Below, one piece after another: positions 5,945 through 6,236 of a stretch of DNA of 6,236 bases. The stretch is taken from assembly GCA_050747825.1 (NCBI GenBank), contig JBOGJG010000085.1, positions 1 through 6,236 of the forward strand, given 5' to 3'. Under the pieces are notes generated by a model. It worked only from the letters and a program-made list of their open reading frames with translations. It did no database searches and was not told the DNA's origin. Source of the DNA: JBOGJG01 sp050747825. Lineage in GTDB: Bacteria; Acidobacteriota; UBA6911; RPQK01; JBOGJG01. Every line of letters begins with the position of its first letter. The stretch's first letter is position 1. The position numbers were made by a program, and so were the translations under genes.

Positions 5945-6236
5945 CCACCGCCCACCTCCATGACAAAAGCGGCGTGTCGAGCTGGGCCGGCACCAGCGCC
6001 GTGCTGGAGGCTCCGGGGAAGATCACCTTCACCCCCTCGGGCACCCCGCCGGCCTTCTCGAGCAGCTCCCGGAGCGTGGTCCCCATCGGTAGCTCCCACA
6101 CCCCCTCGCGCGCCGCGTCGCCGGCCACCGTGAAACACATCGTCCCCGGCGAGGCCTCGGTCCCCCACTGCCGGAGCCAGTCCGGCCCCTCGGCCAGGAT
6201 GTGGGCCACGTTCGACAGCGTCTCCACGTTGTTCAC
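5910..6236 (-). pseudogene. nuoF: NADH-quinone oxidoreductase subunit F fragment (NuoF, SLBB region; C-terminus lost)
   Basis: NuoF is the FMN- and NADH-binding subunit of respiratory complex I. The frame is open to the right edge, so the GTG there is an internal codon and the N-terminal FMN/NADH domain lies outside. Counting from the edge, NNVETLSNVAHIL (2-14), WGTEASPGTMCFTVAGD (24-40), GVWELPMGTTLREL (45-58), VIFPGASS (71-78) and QLDTPL (85-90) follow the end of the FMN domain and the SLBB domain in the family order. After LDTPL, at about 5967, the match stops: the expected GSGLGSGG-like stretch and the four-cysteine 4Fe-4S domain (SCGKCxPC) are absent. The frame only runs ~18 unrelated residues to a stop at 5910-5912, overlapping the small gene's 3' end antisense. 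GC is about 72%, unlike the neighbours. Such a product could not pass electrons, so this is a broken gene, an island insertion point, or an assembly join. Confidence 0.8.
5945..5966. other. Island / nuoF junction
   Basis: Between the stop of the small HTH-like gene (TAG, 5942-5944) and the last codon that still reads as NuoF (LDTPL ends at 5967) lie about 22 bases belonging to neither. Here composition changes from the mid/upper-50s percent GC to about 72%. I see no tRNA and no obvious direct or inverted repeat in these bases that would name the integration mechanism, and the other island end is outside the window. Confidence 0.55.

Noticed and set aside
5941..6168. Second minus-strand frame over nuoF ending in AAFVMEVGGG
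   Set aside because: I considered a frameshift restoring NuoF, but the upstream part of this frame is GC-driven Gly/Arg/Ala noise. The few residues after the junction do not match the expected NuoF continuation well enough.
1..6236. DISARM, BREX, Dnd/Ssp, CRISPR-Cas, tRNA, integrase or transposase
   Set aside because: No DrmA/B helicase, BrxC/PglZ, DndCDE, Cas proteins, repeat arrays, tRNA cloverleaf or recombinase motifs were seen on either strand. The methyltransferase alone does not make this DISARM.

Overview
The window looks like one end of a bacterial restriction/phage-defence island joined to a fragment of a housekeeping respiratory gene. The host is probably a high-GC bacterium. The last ~235 bases (nuoF-derived) are about 72% GC by hand count. 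Two 60-base lines sampled inside the defence operon came out near 60% and 53%, so the defence genes have a different base composition from the flank. GTG starts and strong AGGAG-type ribosome sites fit a high-GC organism such as an actinobacterium, but the lineage cannot be fixed from this window.

Layout, left to right. Positions 2-829 (+) are the C-terminal part of a 5-methylcytosine DNA methyltransferase whose N-terminal catalytic half lies off the left edge. Eleven bases later, on the opposite strand, is the 3' end of a tight three-gene operon running right to left: a MORC/MutL-like GHKL ATPase (5591 or 5567 down to 4026), then a Z1-domain superfamily-2 helicase-like ATPase (4016-1821), then a PD-(D/E)XK nuclease of the DUF4420 type (1821-841). 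The first two are 9 bases apart and the last two share one base (TAGTG). Upstream of the ATPase a ~120-bp divergent spacer carries two small inverted repeats and separates the operon from a 77-residue protein with a helix-turn-helix look (5711-5944, +). Right after it, at about 5945-5967, the sequence switches to a high-GC minus-strand fragment of nuoF (complex I subunit F). The fragment reads normally from the window edge through the SLBB domain, then stops matching and lacks the iron-sulfur C-terminus.

How the genes may work together: cytosine methyltransferase + MORC-like GHKL ATPase + Z1 ATPase + PD-(D/E)XK nuclease is a recurring set described by comparative genomics as an ATP-dependent restriction-modification-like system. 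The methyltransferase would mark host DNA, while the two ATPases and the nuclease would sense and cut unmarked DNA. The mechanism and the target-recognition subunit are not clear from sequence. The small HTH-like protein could be a regulator of the cassette. No tRNA, rRNA, CRISPR array, integrase, transposase or convincing terminator was seen.
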